From: a bacterium
GTDB lineage: Bacteria; CLD3; SB21
DNA length: 64,000 bases
Assembly (NCBI GenBank): GCA_019695335.1
Contig: JAIBAF010000007.1
Coordinates: 21,428 to 85,427, forward strand
Direction of reading: 5' to 3'
How positions within the stretch are numbered: position 1 is the first letter of the stretch; each line of letters starts with the position of its first letter. The position numbers and the translations under genes were made by a program. Positions 52,718-61,931 of this stretch are shown here, in pieces. The notes below the pieces were generated by a model. The model ran no database searches, was not told the DNA's origin, and saw nothing but the letters and a program-made list of their open reading frames with translations.

Positions 52718-54964
52718 TCAGTCCTTCACGCAACGAATGGACAAGCCATTGTTCTTGTTGTAGTCGTAAAGATTGACTTCGCGGGCATAACTAATGACAT
52801 ACAGGTACCACGCGTAAGACGTATTGAGTTCTGAAGAGGACCAAAAGCGCGCATAAGAGCCGCGGCCGTCGTAAGGCCCATTGTAGCTGCGCCAGCCCGC
52901 GAATAAAACGGGAAATGAACAACCATCTGTCTTAATCATCTCATAATAAGCATTTCCTCCAGAACCGCCTAAGTAGTTCAGTAGTTGTTCAAACTCGCTC
53001 TTGCTCGGAAGATGCCATCCGGGAGGGACCGCTCGGTTAGCAGCTTCCCAAGTGTAGAGTCTTCCGTATTGGTTGCAGTTGGAAGCTTTGTCATCGTAAC
53101 AATACGTTCCTTCACCTGCATCGTAGTTCAGATTCTCTGCCATCCAGACCTGATTGCCAATTTTTATCGTCTTGTATGTCTCACCGTCGCGAAGATCAGT
53201 AAAAGTACCGGACTTACTAACTTCTTTTATAGGTAAGCTCATGTTCGCCGTAAATTCATAACTCTTGCCATTCACCGCATCCACCAACGTAATCTTGTCG
53301 ATCTTGAATGTCTGGTCGGCTCTCACAAGCAAAGTTGCTTTCAGGTCAAGGATGGACTCGCTTTCACGGAGTTTCTTTGCGTCTTCCCGCTGCACATAGA
53401 TTTTGGAATTGGCCGTGTTCTGATTCTTGTCGCAGAGATCCATCACTTCGGTTACTGTCACCGGAAAATAACCGCCGTCTACATTGTATGTGCCGAGTTT
53501 AAATGTGAGACGCTCTTTGCCGATCAAGTATTTTTTTGAAGTAATCGAGCCAATTTCGTCGAAATAAGCTTTGTTGCCCTGCGCCTTCAGTGCGTCGTAT
53601 TCGTCGGCGACCTGTTTGCGCTTTTGTTTGTTCGCGAGCTTGCGCTGGTCGTATTCTTGCTGGGTTTCGAATTCACCTCTCGGAGACTCATCCACAGCGA
53701 GAGAAATGGCTTTCGCCTTCTGCTCATCGAATTCCTTTTCCATCATTCCGATCTTTGTCTGGAGTTCCGCAATTCGTTCGAGCGCCTGTGTATACGTTAA
53801 ACCTTCCTCGATGGCAGCTTGTTTTTTCTTTTCTTCTTCGATCTTCGCTAATAGTTCCTGCTTGCGTTTTTGTTCTTCCATGGTTTTGAGTTGATCCTGT
53901 TCTTTTTTTGTTTTTTCAAGCAACTCGAGTTTTTTCTTTTCTTCCAGCGCGGCCATCTGTGTTTTGAGTTCTTCTTGCTTTTTCAGATTCTCCTGTTGCG
54001 CTTTAAGATTTTTCTGTTCTTCGAGTTTCTTGTTCTGTTCCTGCAATCGGACGAGTTCTTGAGCCAACACGTCTTCGGAATTCACATTCTGAGCGGCTTT
54101 GGCGATGAAGACAAAATCCCCTTCGCCAAGTAAGTTGCCGAATTGCGGATTTTGTTTGTGATTACGGTCGGCGGCGTCATTGAAAACTTTTTTTGGGATG
54201 TACAGACCGAGTTCCGAAGCGGTGATGTAAATTTCTACCTTTTCAAGTTTTTCGATCATCCGCCCGGTAAAAATCGAGTGATTTTTGTATCCGCCGTCCA
54301 GTACCTGTTCGTTTTTACCGCCGGCAGTGAGCACTTGTCTCACGGGGGTCTCCGTAATGGACTTGAGATAAGCATAGTCCACGATCTTTTCTTTTATTTC
54401 CACGCCGCGCTTGAGCAATGTGCCTGAGTAACACGCATCCATCACGAAAAAAACGTGTTTGGCATTCATAGTTTTGGCGATATTGTCACGAAGCTCCACC
54501 ATCGAAATATTTAGGAACATTTCATTGTCCTTCATCGAACCGTCATATGGCACGATGTAACCGATTTCGTCGCCAAATTTTGTGGCCTGTGTATATCCGT
54601 GCCCCGCAAAGAATACAAAAACCGCATCTTGGTCGCTGACGCCGCTTAAATCGCCCTGCAAGATTTTTAAAATCATATCCTTTGTGGCATTTTCGTTATA
54701 CAATTCGAAAAATTTATCAAAAACGAATTTTTCTTGGAGAATAGACTGAATGGCTTTGGCGTCCGAGACGGCGTTTTTAAGTTGAAGGTTGAAGTCGAGA
54801 TTCTTATACCGGTCAATGCCAATGATAACTGCGTATGTTTTCGAGTAGAGACTCACTTCCTGAGGAATGCCTTTGGCGTCTTTGGCAATAAGTTTGATCC
54901 CCCGAATTTCCTGGGCGAACAAACCCGAACAACCGATCCAAAACAGGAAAATTATTCTTCTCAT
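52718..54964 (-). CDS. Exported caspase-like peptidase with coiled coil and FISUMP domain
   Basis: This 748-residue protein has a signal peptide (residues 1-18, ending LFAQ). Residues about 40-290 form a caspase/C14-type domain with the catalytic pair H122 in FFAGHGYTQ and C178 in VMDACYSGTLL. Residues about 300-470 are a Gln/Glu/Lys-rich coiled coil. The C-terminal part from about 600 holds a FISUMP domain (TFTDLRDGETYKTIKIGNQ, WMAENLNYD, GRLYTWEAA, PPGWHLPS, FWSSSE, SIRCVKD). The protein would act outside the cytoplasm. The ribosome site GAGGTG is good. Metacaspase-type enzymes cut after Arg/Lys or other residues; the substrate and the role of the FISUMP part are unknown. Confidence 0.82.
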   Translation of the reverse strand: MRRIIFLFWIGCSGLFAQEIRGIKLIAKDAKGIPQEVSLYSKTYAVIIGIDRYKNLDFNLQLKNAVSDAKAIQSILQEKFVFDKFFELYNENATKDMILKILQGDLSGVSDQDAVFVFFAGHGYTQATKFGDEIGYIVPYDGSMKDNEMFLNISMVELRDNIAKTMNAKHVFFVMDACYSGTLLKRGVEIKEKIVDYAYLKSITETPVRQVLTAGGKNEQVLDGGYKNHSIFTGRMIEKLEKVEIYITASELGLYIPKKVFNDAADRNHKQNPQFGNLLGEGDFVFIAKAAQNVNSEDVLAQELVRLQEQNKKLEEQKNLKAQQENLKKQEELKTQMAALEEKKKLELLEKTKKEQDQLKTMEEQKRKQELLAKIEEEKKKQAAIEEGLTYTQALERIAELQTKIGMMEKEFDEQKAKAISLAVDESPRGEFETQQEYDQRKLANKQKRKQVADEYDALKAQGNKAYFDEIGSITSKKYLIGKERLTFKLGTYNVDGGYFPVTVTEVMDLCDKNQNTANSKIYVQREDAKKLRESESILDLKATLLVRADQTFKIDKITLVDAVNGKSYEFTANMSLPIKEVSKSGTFTDLRDGETYKTIKIGNQVWMAENLNYDAGEGTYCYDDKASNCNQYGRLYTWEAANRAVPPGWHLPSKSEFEQLLNYLGGSGGNAYYEMIKTDGCSFPVLFAGWRSYNGPYDGRGSYARFWSSSELNTSYAWYLYVISYAREVNLYDYNKNNGLSIRCVKD

Positions 54965-55041
54965 GGTTTCACCTCATTGATAAATGTGCAGAACTTTTAC
55001 AAACTACTATTAGATTAGGAAAAATCTGCTAAAGTAAAAAT

Positions 55042-55480
55042 TAAAAAGCAGACAATAAGCCGAATTCTGTCGTGGATAATCATTTATCTTACACGCCAAG
55101 CGTGTATTCCGTTCGATCCGGTATCCGAAGATGACCTTCACGAGACGAAATGCGATCTACCCGAACATGCTCTTGCGAATCGAACAGGCGGTTCTTTTTC
55201 CGTAAAACGGAAACACATTCTTATTTGATCTTGCTCCCGGCGGGGTTTGGCCGGAGACGCCATCGCTGACGCTCCAGTGCGCTCTTACCGCACTGTTTCA
55301 CCCTTATTCCGATAAATCGGAACGGTTTGGTTTCTGTTCCACTATTCCGTTAAGCCAACTTCACAGTTGACTTACCCGCCATTGTACCGATTATTCAGTA
55401 CTCTGGCGGCGCCGTGCCTTATGGAGTTCGGACTTTCCTCGCCCACCTGAGGCGGGCGCGATTATCTCGTCTGCTTTTTC
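55042..55480 (-). ncRNA. rnpB: RNase P RNA
   Basis: The minus strand shows the typical start GAAAAAGCAGACGAGA, the conserved GAGGAAAGTCCGAACTCC and GGCACGGCGCC region, and near the 3' end GACAGAATTCGGCTTATTG. The 5' and 3' ends pair (P1: AAAAAGCAGAC with GTCTGCTTTTT), and a T-rich stretch follows. It is the catalytic RNA that trims tRNA 5' ends. The rnpA protein gene is not in the window. End positions are estimated to a few bases. Confidence 0.93.
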
Positions 55481-55492
55481 AAAGAACAATGC

Positions 55493-55561
55493 TCACACCG
55501 GAGAACGCTGAGACCGCACTTTTTAAAATTCCTCTGAGAAACACTGTGCGCTCTGGTGTGA
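55493..55561. other. Structured spacer between the M28 peptidase gene and rnpB
   Basis: An 11-base inverted repeat (TCACACCGGAG / CTCTGGTGTGA, one G-T pair) spans 69 bases. A second pairing, CGCAC / GTGCG, is nested inside, and TCTCAG occurs twice. It could fold as a long hairpin at the end of the peptidase mRNA, upstream of rnpB. No T run follows it on either strand. Confidence 0.45.
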
Positions 55562-55565
55562 AATC

Positions 55566-57347
55566 TTAATTCATACGTTTTGATTTTTGCATTACAGCCT
55601 GAAGTTTCATTTCCTGACCGTTGCGTTTGATCATGATATCCACCTTATCGCCGGCCTTTAATTCGCCAAGCGCATACGTGTAATCATAAACATTTTTAAT
55701 GACGCGATCACCTAATTTGGTAATGATATCGCCTTTTTGTAGACCGGCTTTATTGCCAGCACCTCCGGGATTGACGCCATCAACTTTGAGGCCATCCGCA
55801 TCGTCGGCGTAATTAGGTATAATGCCAAGCGAAACCTTAAAACCCATTCCTCCGCGCGACTCCGTTGACTGCACACGTGTAAACGCAGGACGGGCCGTGT
55901 CGGCGGCAAGTGCAGTAATCAGCCGATATCCCAACGTTGCAATGGCGACTTCACCTTCGTAATTAATTTTATCCGCATCGTCCGTCGGTTTATGATAATC
56001 TTCGTGTGTATTTGTAAAAAAAGCGATCACCGGAATGTCTTTGCGATAAAATTCAGCATAATCGCTTGGACCGTTGCCATCATCTTTAAGAACAGGTTCT
56101 ATTTGTGAAGTATCAATCATGCTGCTAACTAAATTACGAAATCCCGGCGAAGTGCCAATACCGTTGATGATCAATTTCTTATCGCGGAGCCGACCCACCA
56201 TATCGAAATTAAACATGGCGGCCACTGATTTCAAGTCAACCGTCGGATGTTCAACAAAATTTTTTGAACCTAGCAGACCCATTTCTTCACCTGAAAATCC
56301 AATAACCACAACGCTGCGTTTTAACTGTGTTTTCGCGGAAGCTAATTTTTGTGCAATTTCCAAGATTGCTGCCGTTCCTGATGCATTGTCGTCAGCGCCA
56401 TTGTGCACGGCCGGTTCACCACGATACAACGATGTCCCGCCTCCCATGCCTAAATGATCGAAGTGTGCACCCACAACGATGATTTCATTCTTTAAATTAT
56501 CATCCGCTCCCTGCAAATACCCGATTACGTTATTTGTTTTTTTACGGACAAATTCCACTTGGCTTTGCATTTTCACCGATGACGGCGTCACAAAAGAAAA
56601 CGGTGACTTGGCATTTAGCCGGTTTTGATAACCGGCAAGCTTTTCTAAATTCATTCCCAATAATTGAAGCGCAATATTTCTTCGAATTGAAAAAACCGGG
56701 ATACCGTAATTGGAACTGGTATTATCATAATTCAACGGGATCAACTCATCATCCTCCTCCGTTGCAGAATAGACCAGTAAGCCAACAGCCCCTTTTTCTG
56801 CGGCAACGGCAGCCTTTCGTCGCGTGGCTGATTCATGATAAAATTTAGAATGAGGATTGTCGGCCTCAGGACTCCCTCGCATGACTAAAGCGATTTTTCC
56901 AACTACATCCACGCCTTTATAATCGTTATAATCTTCAGTCGCAATTCCATACCCCATACTTACCACCTGGCCCTCCACCGCTGCATCCATTGAAAAAACC
57001 AACGGCTGAAAATCTTTTCCGGATTCAAACGTCTGTCCGCCGGTCGATAATATATTTTTCTCGCCTGCCTTCACTTCCGCCACGACTTCAAAAGCCTGAT
57101 AATATGAACCCTCGTCACCTTTCGGTAAAAGACCGTAACTTTGAAATTCATCTGCAACATATTTGGCTGCGATATTGTTACCCTCGCTCCCCGAGGCGCG
57201 ACCTCTTAAAGAATCCGATGCCAGAAACTGCACATGATATTTAAGTTCATCGATCGTAATATCTGAATTGACATAGCTGTTCCTTCCTGTAGAACACGAC
57301 AGAAAGAAAACCATAATCGTCAAAACCACATGCGAAATTTTTTTCAT
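55566..57347 (-). CDS. M28 family zinc aminopeptidase lipoprotein with PA and PDZ domains
   Basis: This 593-residue protein has a lipoprotein signal (VFFLSCSTG, lipidated Cys18). A PA-like insert lies at about residues 120-240. The M28 domain has VVGAHFDHLG, HNGADDNASG, FSGEEMGLLGS and HEDYHKPTDD, which hold the two-zinc ligands and catalytic acid. A C-terminal PDZ domain follows from about 500 (VNPGGAGNKAGLQKGDII). It would act at the outer membrane or periplasm to trim peptides. Ribosome site AAGGTG. Confidence 0.92.
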   Translation of the reverse strand: MKKISHVVLTIMVFFLSCSTGRNSYVNSDITIDELKYHVQFLASDSLRGRASGSEGNNIAAKYVADEFQSYGLLPKGDEGSYYQAFEVVAEVKAGEKNILSTGGQTFESGKDFQPLVFSMDAAVEGQVVSMGYGIATEDYNDYKGVDVVGKIALVMRGSPEADNPHSKFYHESATRRKAAVAAEKGAVGLLVYSATEEDDELIPLNYDNTSSNYGIPVFSIRRNIALQLLGMNLEKLAGYQNRLNAKSPFSFVTPSSVKMQSQVEFVRKKTNNVIGYLQGADDNLKNEIIVVGAHFDHLGMGGGTSLYRGEPAVHNGADDNASGTAAILEIAQKLASAKTQLKRSVVVIGFSGEEMGLLGSKNFVEHPTVDLKSVAAMFNFDMVGRLRDKKLIINGIGTSPGFRNLVSSMIDTSQIEPVLKDDGNGPSDYAEFYRKDIPVIAFFTNTHEDYHKPTDDADKINYEGEVAIATLGYRLITALAADTARPAFTRVQSTESRGGMGFKVSLGIIPNYADDADGLKVDGVNPGGAGNKAGLQKGDIITKLGDRVIKNVYDYTYALGELKAGDKVDIMIKRNGQEMKLQAVMQKSKRMN

Positions 57348-57429
57348 AAATCACCTTCAATATGTCTGAAGTTTATCGAACGCCAATATGGTCAAACATA
57401 ATGACCACAACCATTCTTTTCAACGGAAA

Positions 57430-57464
57430 ATAAAAAAGCCGCAGGAATTAGTCTCCGGCGGCCA
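57430..57464 (-). terminator. Rho-independent terminator behind the small ORF
   Basis: On the minus strand GCCGCCGGA / TCCTGCGGC pairs with a 7-base loop, then TTTTTTATTTT. It begins 26 bases after the stop of the 67-residue gene. Confidence 0.85.
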
Positions 57465-57489
57465 AGAATGGACATTCAAAAAATACTGG

Positions 57490-57693
57490 TTATGCAACTT
57501 TATGCAATTCGTGGACAACACTCAGGTGGTTGATTTTGGTTCTATTTTCTTCGATCTGGCGTTGAATTTTCATTTTTTCCGATACTGGTAAAAAAGGGCT
57601 TTCAAGATAATAAGCCAATCTTTGATTCGTTTGCTTTAACGTCTCAACGGCTAAAAGTTGAGCGTTCAAAATAGTTGCAGATAATTTGTTCAT
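57490..57693 (-). CDS. Small helical protein of unknown function
   Basis: This is a 67-residue protein (MNKLSATILNAQLLAVETLKQ onward), highly helical with several hydrophobic repeats (VSEKMKIQRQIEENRTKINH). I do not recognise a family. Support for a real gene comes from an AAGG site before the ATG and a clear terminator after the stop, with no better use for this 204-base stretch. It is monocistronic. Confidence 0.55.
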   Translation of the reverse strand: MNKLSATILNAQLLAVETLKQTNQRLAYYLESPFLPVSEKMKIQRQIEENRTKINHLSVVHELHKVA

Positions 57694-57994
57694 AAGATTA
57701 CCTTATTTAATTTATATCACTAAAAAAGGCAAAAAGCACACCGAAACCAAATAATACCTAAATTATTGTTTTTTGCCGACCCATGCATTTTTGCAAAGCA
57801 ATATAAATATGGCGATTCTTATCTCTGGTTGTAACATTGCCACAATCCGGTTCACCCGGCTACTTCGACAAAATGATTGCTTTTCTTTAAATGGTAATTT
57901 ATATTTACTTTACGACAATTACTGGCTAATTGTTAATTCTGGGTAATCCTATTATCTACTTATTCATTATCTACTTATCCTTCAAAGGCGTAAC
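57694..57994. promoter_or_regulatory. Divergent regulatory stretch, small ORF and FAD oxidoreductase
   Basis: These 301 bases separate two divergent genes. It is AT-rich. GGCAAAAA and TTTTTGCC form a long-range inverted repeat near 57729-57778. A 13-base direct repeat, ATTATCTACTTAT, occurs at 57951-57963 and 57966-57978 just upstream of the oxidoreductase ribosome site (AAAGG). No gene is seen inside. Confidence 0.4.
57951..57978. repeat. Two tandem copies of ATTATCTACTTAT
   Basis: The copies are 15 bases apart start to start, 16 bases before the FAD oxidoreductase ATG. Either a local duplication or a direct-repeat operator. Confidence 0.6.
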
Positions 57995-59152
57995 ATGAAA
58001 TCGAAATATGATGTGGTGGTGATTGGCGCCGGTTGTATCGGGGCTAGCGTAGCGGCTCACTTGGGTGAATTGGGTTGCAATAATGTATTAGTGTTAGAAA
58101 AAGAAAAAATGATCGGTACAGGCTCAACGGCGAAGTGTGCTGGCGGCGTACGAGCACAATTTTCTACTCCGGTCAATATTCATATGAGCCATTATAGTAT
58201 TCAGGAATTTGAAAAACTGGACAAAGAATTCGGGATTCAATTCGTTCAATGCGGTTATTTATTTGTCGTTAAAACTGAAGAACAAAAAAACCGTTATCTC
58301 AAAAACATGGAAATGCAAAAGAGTTACGGCGTTGACGTTCGGTTTGTCACTAAAGATGAGATAGCTAAATTGGCTCCCAATTACGGACTGGACAACGTAT
58401 TAGGTGGTACCTTTGGCGCGAAAGACGGGCTAATCGATCCTTACATGCTGGTCGACTGCTATTTTAAGAAATCCCGAAAGATGAACATTGAATTTGAAAC
58501 CGAAGCGCCTTGCACCGGTTTTAAAAACTCATCCGGGAAAGTTACACATGTTGTGACTCCCAAAGGTGAAATTGCCTGTGATTATGTGGTCAATGCCGCC
58601 GGACCTTATGCTCAGGCTATCGGGAATATGCTGGATATTAAGATCCCGGTCGATCCTTTGCGGCGAATGATTACCACAACCGGCGAATTGGATTTTATTA
58701 CTGACAAATTTCCAATGGTTGTCGACGTGACTTCGGGTATGTACATGCACAAAGAAGGTAACGGACTTTTGATTGGCTTGGCCAACAATGATGAAAAGCC
58801 CGGGTTCGACGAAAGTATCGATAACAACTTTCTCGATACCATGCTGATGACGGCTCTTGAGGTGATGCCCTGTCTTGAAAATGCCGAGATCAAAACCAAA
58901 TATCCTGGTACGTGGGGCGGGTTGTATGAAACAACGCCTGATCATCATAGTATTCTTGGCCAAGTGGCGCCGTACAAAAACTTTTTCCTGGCGGGCGGAT
59001 TCAGCGGTCATGGTCTCATGCATGCACCGGCTGCCGGCCGGGCCATCGCCGAGCTTTTGGTAAAAGGAAAGTGTGAATTCATGGATATCCATCCATTGCG
59101 ATTCACGCGATTTGCTGAAAACGACCTGGTTCACGAAAAAAATGTAATTTGA
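57995..59152 (+). CDS. FAD-dependent oxidoreductase (DAO / sarcosine oxidase-like)
   Basis: This 385-residue flavoprotein has the Rossmann dinucleotide motif VVVIGAGCIGASVAAHLGELG (in part: VIGAGCIGASVAAHLG) at the N-terminus, TAKCAGGVRAQFS, YVVNAAGPYAQ and a C-terminal FAD motif region FLAGGFSGHGLMHAPAAGR (in part: AGGFSGHGLMHAPAAG). It resembles the beta subunit of sarcosine oxidase and D-amino acid or glycine oxidases, which oxidise C-N bonds and give H2O2 or pass electrons on. Substrate is unknown. The DAO-type lid residues cannot be judged by eye. Confidence 0.86.
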   Translation: MKSKYDVVVIGAGCIGASVAAHLGELGCNNVLVLEKEKMIGTGSTAKCAGGVRAQFSTPVNIHMSHYSIQEFEKLDKEFGIQFVQCGYLFVVKTEEQKNRYLKNMEMQKSYGVDVRFVTKDEIAKLAPNYGLDNVLGGTFGAKDGLIDPYMLVDCYFKKSRKMNIEFETEAPCTGFKNSSGKVTHVVTPKGEIACDYVVNAAGPYAQAIGNMLDIKIPVDPLRRMITTTGELDFITDKFPMVVDVTSGMYMHKEGNGLLIGLANNDEKPGFDESIDNNFLDTMLMTALEVMPCLENAEIKTKYPGTWGGLYETTPDHHSILGQVAPYKNFFLAGGFSGHGLMHAPAAGRAIAELLVKGKCEFMDIHPLRFTRFAENDLVHEKNVI

Positions 59153-59242
59153 GAAGATTCACCGGCTGAAGATCCTGACCGGTGTTCGATCATCAACCTT
59201 GCAAGCAGAAACACTTGACCCAATATAAGGACATAGCATACT

Positions 59243-60250
59243 ATGTTTAAAAAAATCGAACGCATCGTCAAGCAGTCGAAGACGTTCGTCCTCACCACCC
59301 ACGTCAATCCGGATGGCGACGGCCTTGGCAGTGAAATCGGCCTGGCGACGTTTTTGAAAATGAAAAAGAAAAAAGTCCGCATTATCAATACCAGCGAAGT
59401 TCCCAAACAATACCAGTTCCTTAATTCAGGGAAAGAAATCGAAACGTACGATGCGGCACGGCACGACCGGTTCATTCGGGAAGCCGACGTGATATTTGTT
59501 TTGGATATCAGCGTATCCAAGCGGTTGGATCGTATGCAGCCGGTTGTCATGGAATCGCCGGCTAAACGCATTTGCATCGATCATCATCTCGACAATGACG
59601 GCCTCGGTCATTTTAACTGCGTCGACGAAAAATCGCCTGCAACAGCTGAGTTGATCTATAACTTCATCAAGTTTTTCAAAGGTAAGCCGAACCTTAAAAT
59701 TGCCCAAGCACTGTACACCTCCCTCATCACCGACACCGGCGGTTTTCGTTTCAATGCAACGCGCCCCACGACTCACCTGATTGCAGCGGAATTATTGAAA
59801 CTTGGCGTCAAGCCGAATGACATTTATTCCAACGTGTTCGAACAAGGCAATTCCAATGTCATGAAATTACTCGGACGAATGCTGGAACGGGTTAAACCGG
59901 AATGCGGCGGTCAAATGAATTGGACGTATCTCAACGAACAGGATTTCAGAGTAACAAATACACACCGCAGCGATACCGAGGGTTTTGTCGATTACACATT
60001 AAAACTCGAGGGATCCATGATGGGAGTATTCTTTTACGAAACACCCGAGGGTCATACTAAAATCAGTTTGCGTTCCAAAGGTAAAATTGATATACAGAAA
60101 TTTGCGCGCCAGTTTGGCGGTGGCGGCCATATGCATGCTTCGGGTATTACTCTGAAAACTCCTTTTCAATCGACCATGAAAGACATGATCGCCAAAATGA
60201 TCGACTATTATAACAAAAATTATTCTAAGAAATCGAAACAAGTTGCCTGA
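59243..60250 (+). CDS. nrnA: DHH phosphoesterase, NrnA-type
   Basis: This 335-residue protein has the DHH domain (THVNPDGDGLGSEIGLATFL in part: THVNPDGDGLGSEIG; FVLDISVSKRLDR; CIDHHLDND) and the DHHA1 domain with RQFGGGGHMHASG. NrnA removes the last nucleotides from short RNA and can hydrolyse pAp, replacing Orn in many bacteria. The gene has the AAGGA site and pepA follows by 25 bases. Confidence 0.92.
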   Translation: MFKKIERIVKQSKTFVLTTHVNPDGDGLGSEIGLATFLKMKKKKVRIINTSEVPKQYQFLNSGKEIETYDAARHDRFIREADVIFVLDISVSKRLDRMQPVVMESPAKRICIDHHLDNDGLGHFNCVDEKSPATAELIYNFIKFFKGKPNLKIAQALYTSLITDTGGFRFNATRPTTHLIAAELLKLGVKPNDIYSNVFEQGNSNVMKLLGRMLERVKPECGGQMNWTYLNEQDFRVTNTHRSDTEGFVDYTLKLEGSMMGVFFYETPEGHTKISLRSKGKIDIQKFARQFGGGGHMHASGITLKTPFQSTMKDMIAKMIDYYNKNYSKKSKQVA

Positions 60251-60275
60251 CCGCCGAACATAAAGGATCATCGTC

Positions 60276-61790
60276 ATGAATATTTCCGCAAAATATTCCA
60301 ACCTGAAACATTGGAAAACTGAATGCATGACTGTTTTCCTGCCAAAACATTACGACCAGCCGACATGGCTGCCCGAACTACAGGAAATTTTCGGCAATAC
60401 TATTGACAAGCTCATTAAGAGTAAAGAATTCGGAGGCGAAGAAGAGGCTTCCATTCTTTTGTTCGGTAATGCCAAAACCAACAGCAAACGTATCGTATTG
60501 GTCGGGCTCGGTGACATAAAAAACTTTGAATGGGATATTCTGCGCAAAGCCGCAGCCAAAGCTGTGAAAATGGCGCAACAAGCCGGCATTGAAAAATGTG
60601 CGTTTGCTTTTCCTGGATTTTTAATCAAAGATAATTTTGCCGAAGAACGTATTACACAGTGTTTGGTGGAAGGTGCGATGCTGGCCAACTACCGCTACGA
60701 TCATTATCAAACCGATAAAGGGTCAAAAAAGACAGCCATTGAAGAATTGACGCTGATCACTGAATCGTCGCCGCGCGACGCTGTACACGAAGGTATTAAA
60801 ACTGCACGCATCGTTTGCGAAGCGGTTAATTTTGCTCGCGATCTGGGCAATGCACCGGGCAATGAATTGCCGCCACGCGAACTCGCGGATCGCGCCGCAT
60901 CGATGTGCCGACGTCATAAAATCAAATGCAGCGTTTTCAATGAGGCCAAAATCAAATCGCTGAAAATGAATGGACTTTTGGCTGTCGCTCAAGGCAGCAG
61001 CGAACCACCCAGAATGATCGTGATGGAATACCGTCACGCAAAAGCTAAAAATCATAAGCCGATCGTACTGGTAGGTAAAGGCTTGACATTCGACAGCGGA
61101 GGCATTTCAATCAAACCGGCTGCAGAAATGGACAGGATGAAATTTGATATGTGCGGTGGAGCCGCAGTCATTGGCATCATGCAAGCCGTTGCCGATCTGA
61201 AATTGCCAGTGTACCTTGTGGGTATAGTTCCATCTTCTGAAAATCTGACCGGTAGTAAAGCTTATAAACCCGGTGACGTTTTGACAATGTATTCCGGTAA
61301 AACAGTTGAGATTCTCAACACTGACGCGGAAGGACGATTGATTCTGGCCGATGCTTTGGCTTATGCACAAAAGTATAAGCCTGAAACGATCATCGACTAC
61401 GCGACGCTTACCGGACATGTCGTCATTGCGCTCGGTATGCACGGAGCCGGTATGATGGGCACGGACGATGGCATGAAAAAGCGTTTAATGGAAGCATCGC
61501 ATTTCGCCTCGGAAAAAATCTGGGAATTACCGCTCTGGAAAGAGTACGATCGCCAGATCAAAAGCCACATTGCCGATATCAAAAATATCGGTGGACGCCC
61601 GGCCGGAGCTATAACGGCGGCGGCTTTTCTGAAACATTTTGTCGGTGATTATCCCTGGGTACATCTCGATATTGCCGGAACAGCGAATACGGAAGAAGAA
61701 ACTGCCTATACCGGAAAAATCTCCGCAACAGGGTTTGGTATTCGTCTCACCGTTGAAGCACTACGACAATTAGTAATGAACAATGAATAA
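60276..61790 (+). CDS. pepA: Leucyl aminopeptidase (M17)
   Basis: This 504-residue protein matches PepA/M17. The active-site region has VGKGLTFDSGGISIKPA (metal ligand Asp, Lys), the MKFDMCGGAAV turn and NTDAEGRLILADAL with the bicarbonate/metal residues. The C-terminal WVHLDIAGTA ends the fold. It removes N-terminal amino acids from peptides in the cytoplasm and as a hexamer may also bind DNA in some bacteria. The AAAGGA site precedes the ATG. Confidence 0.95.
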   Translation: MNISAKYSNLKHWKTECMTVFLPKHYDQPTWLPELQEIFGNTIDKLIKSKEFGGEEEASILLFGNAKTNSKRIVLVGLGDIKNFEWDILRKAAAKAVKMAQQAGIEKCAFAFPGFLIKDNFAEERITQCLVEGAMLANYRYDHYQTDKGSKKTAIEELTLITESSPRDAVHEGIKTARIVCEAVNFARDLGNAPGNELPPRELADRAASMCRRHKIKCSVFNEAKIKSLKMNGLLAVAQGSSEPPRMIVMEYRHAKAKNHKPIVLVGKGLTFDSGGISIKPAAEMDRMKFDMCGGAAVIGIMQAVADLKLPVYLVGIVPSSENLTGSKAYKPGDVLTMYSGKTVEILNTDAEGRLILADALAYAQKYKPETIIDYATLTGHVVIALGMHGAGMMGTDDGMKKRLMEASHFASEKIWELPLWKEYDRQIKSHIADIKNIGGRPAGAITAAAFLKHFVGDYPWVHLDIAGTANTEEETAYTGKISATGFGIRLTVEALRQLVMNNE

Positions 61791-61931
61791 TAAAGAATAG
61801 GCTATTTGATAGAGTTGACAATATCTGGAGCTATCAATCATTATTCATTAATCTTATTCATTTCTATTTAGAAGCCGATAATTATTTCAAGTTACTCTCA
61901 TTTTTTATATCAGATTAAAACGGAGTTCAAC

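Noticed and set aside
58529..59134. 201-codon open frame opposite the FAD oxidoreductase gene
   Set aside because: It lies entirely antisense to a clearly conserved flavoprotein, has no ribosome site and no family resemblance; it is a shadow frame.
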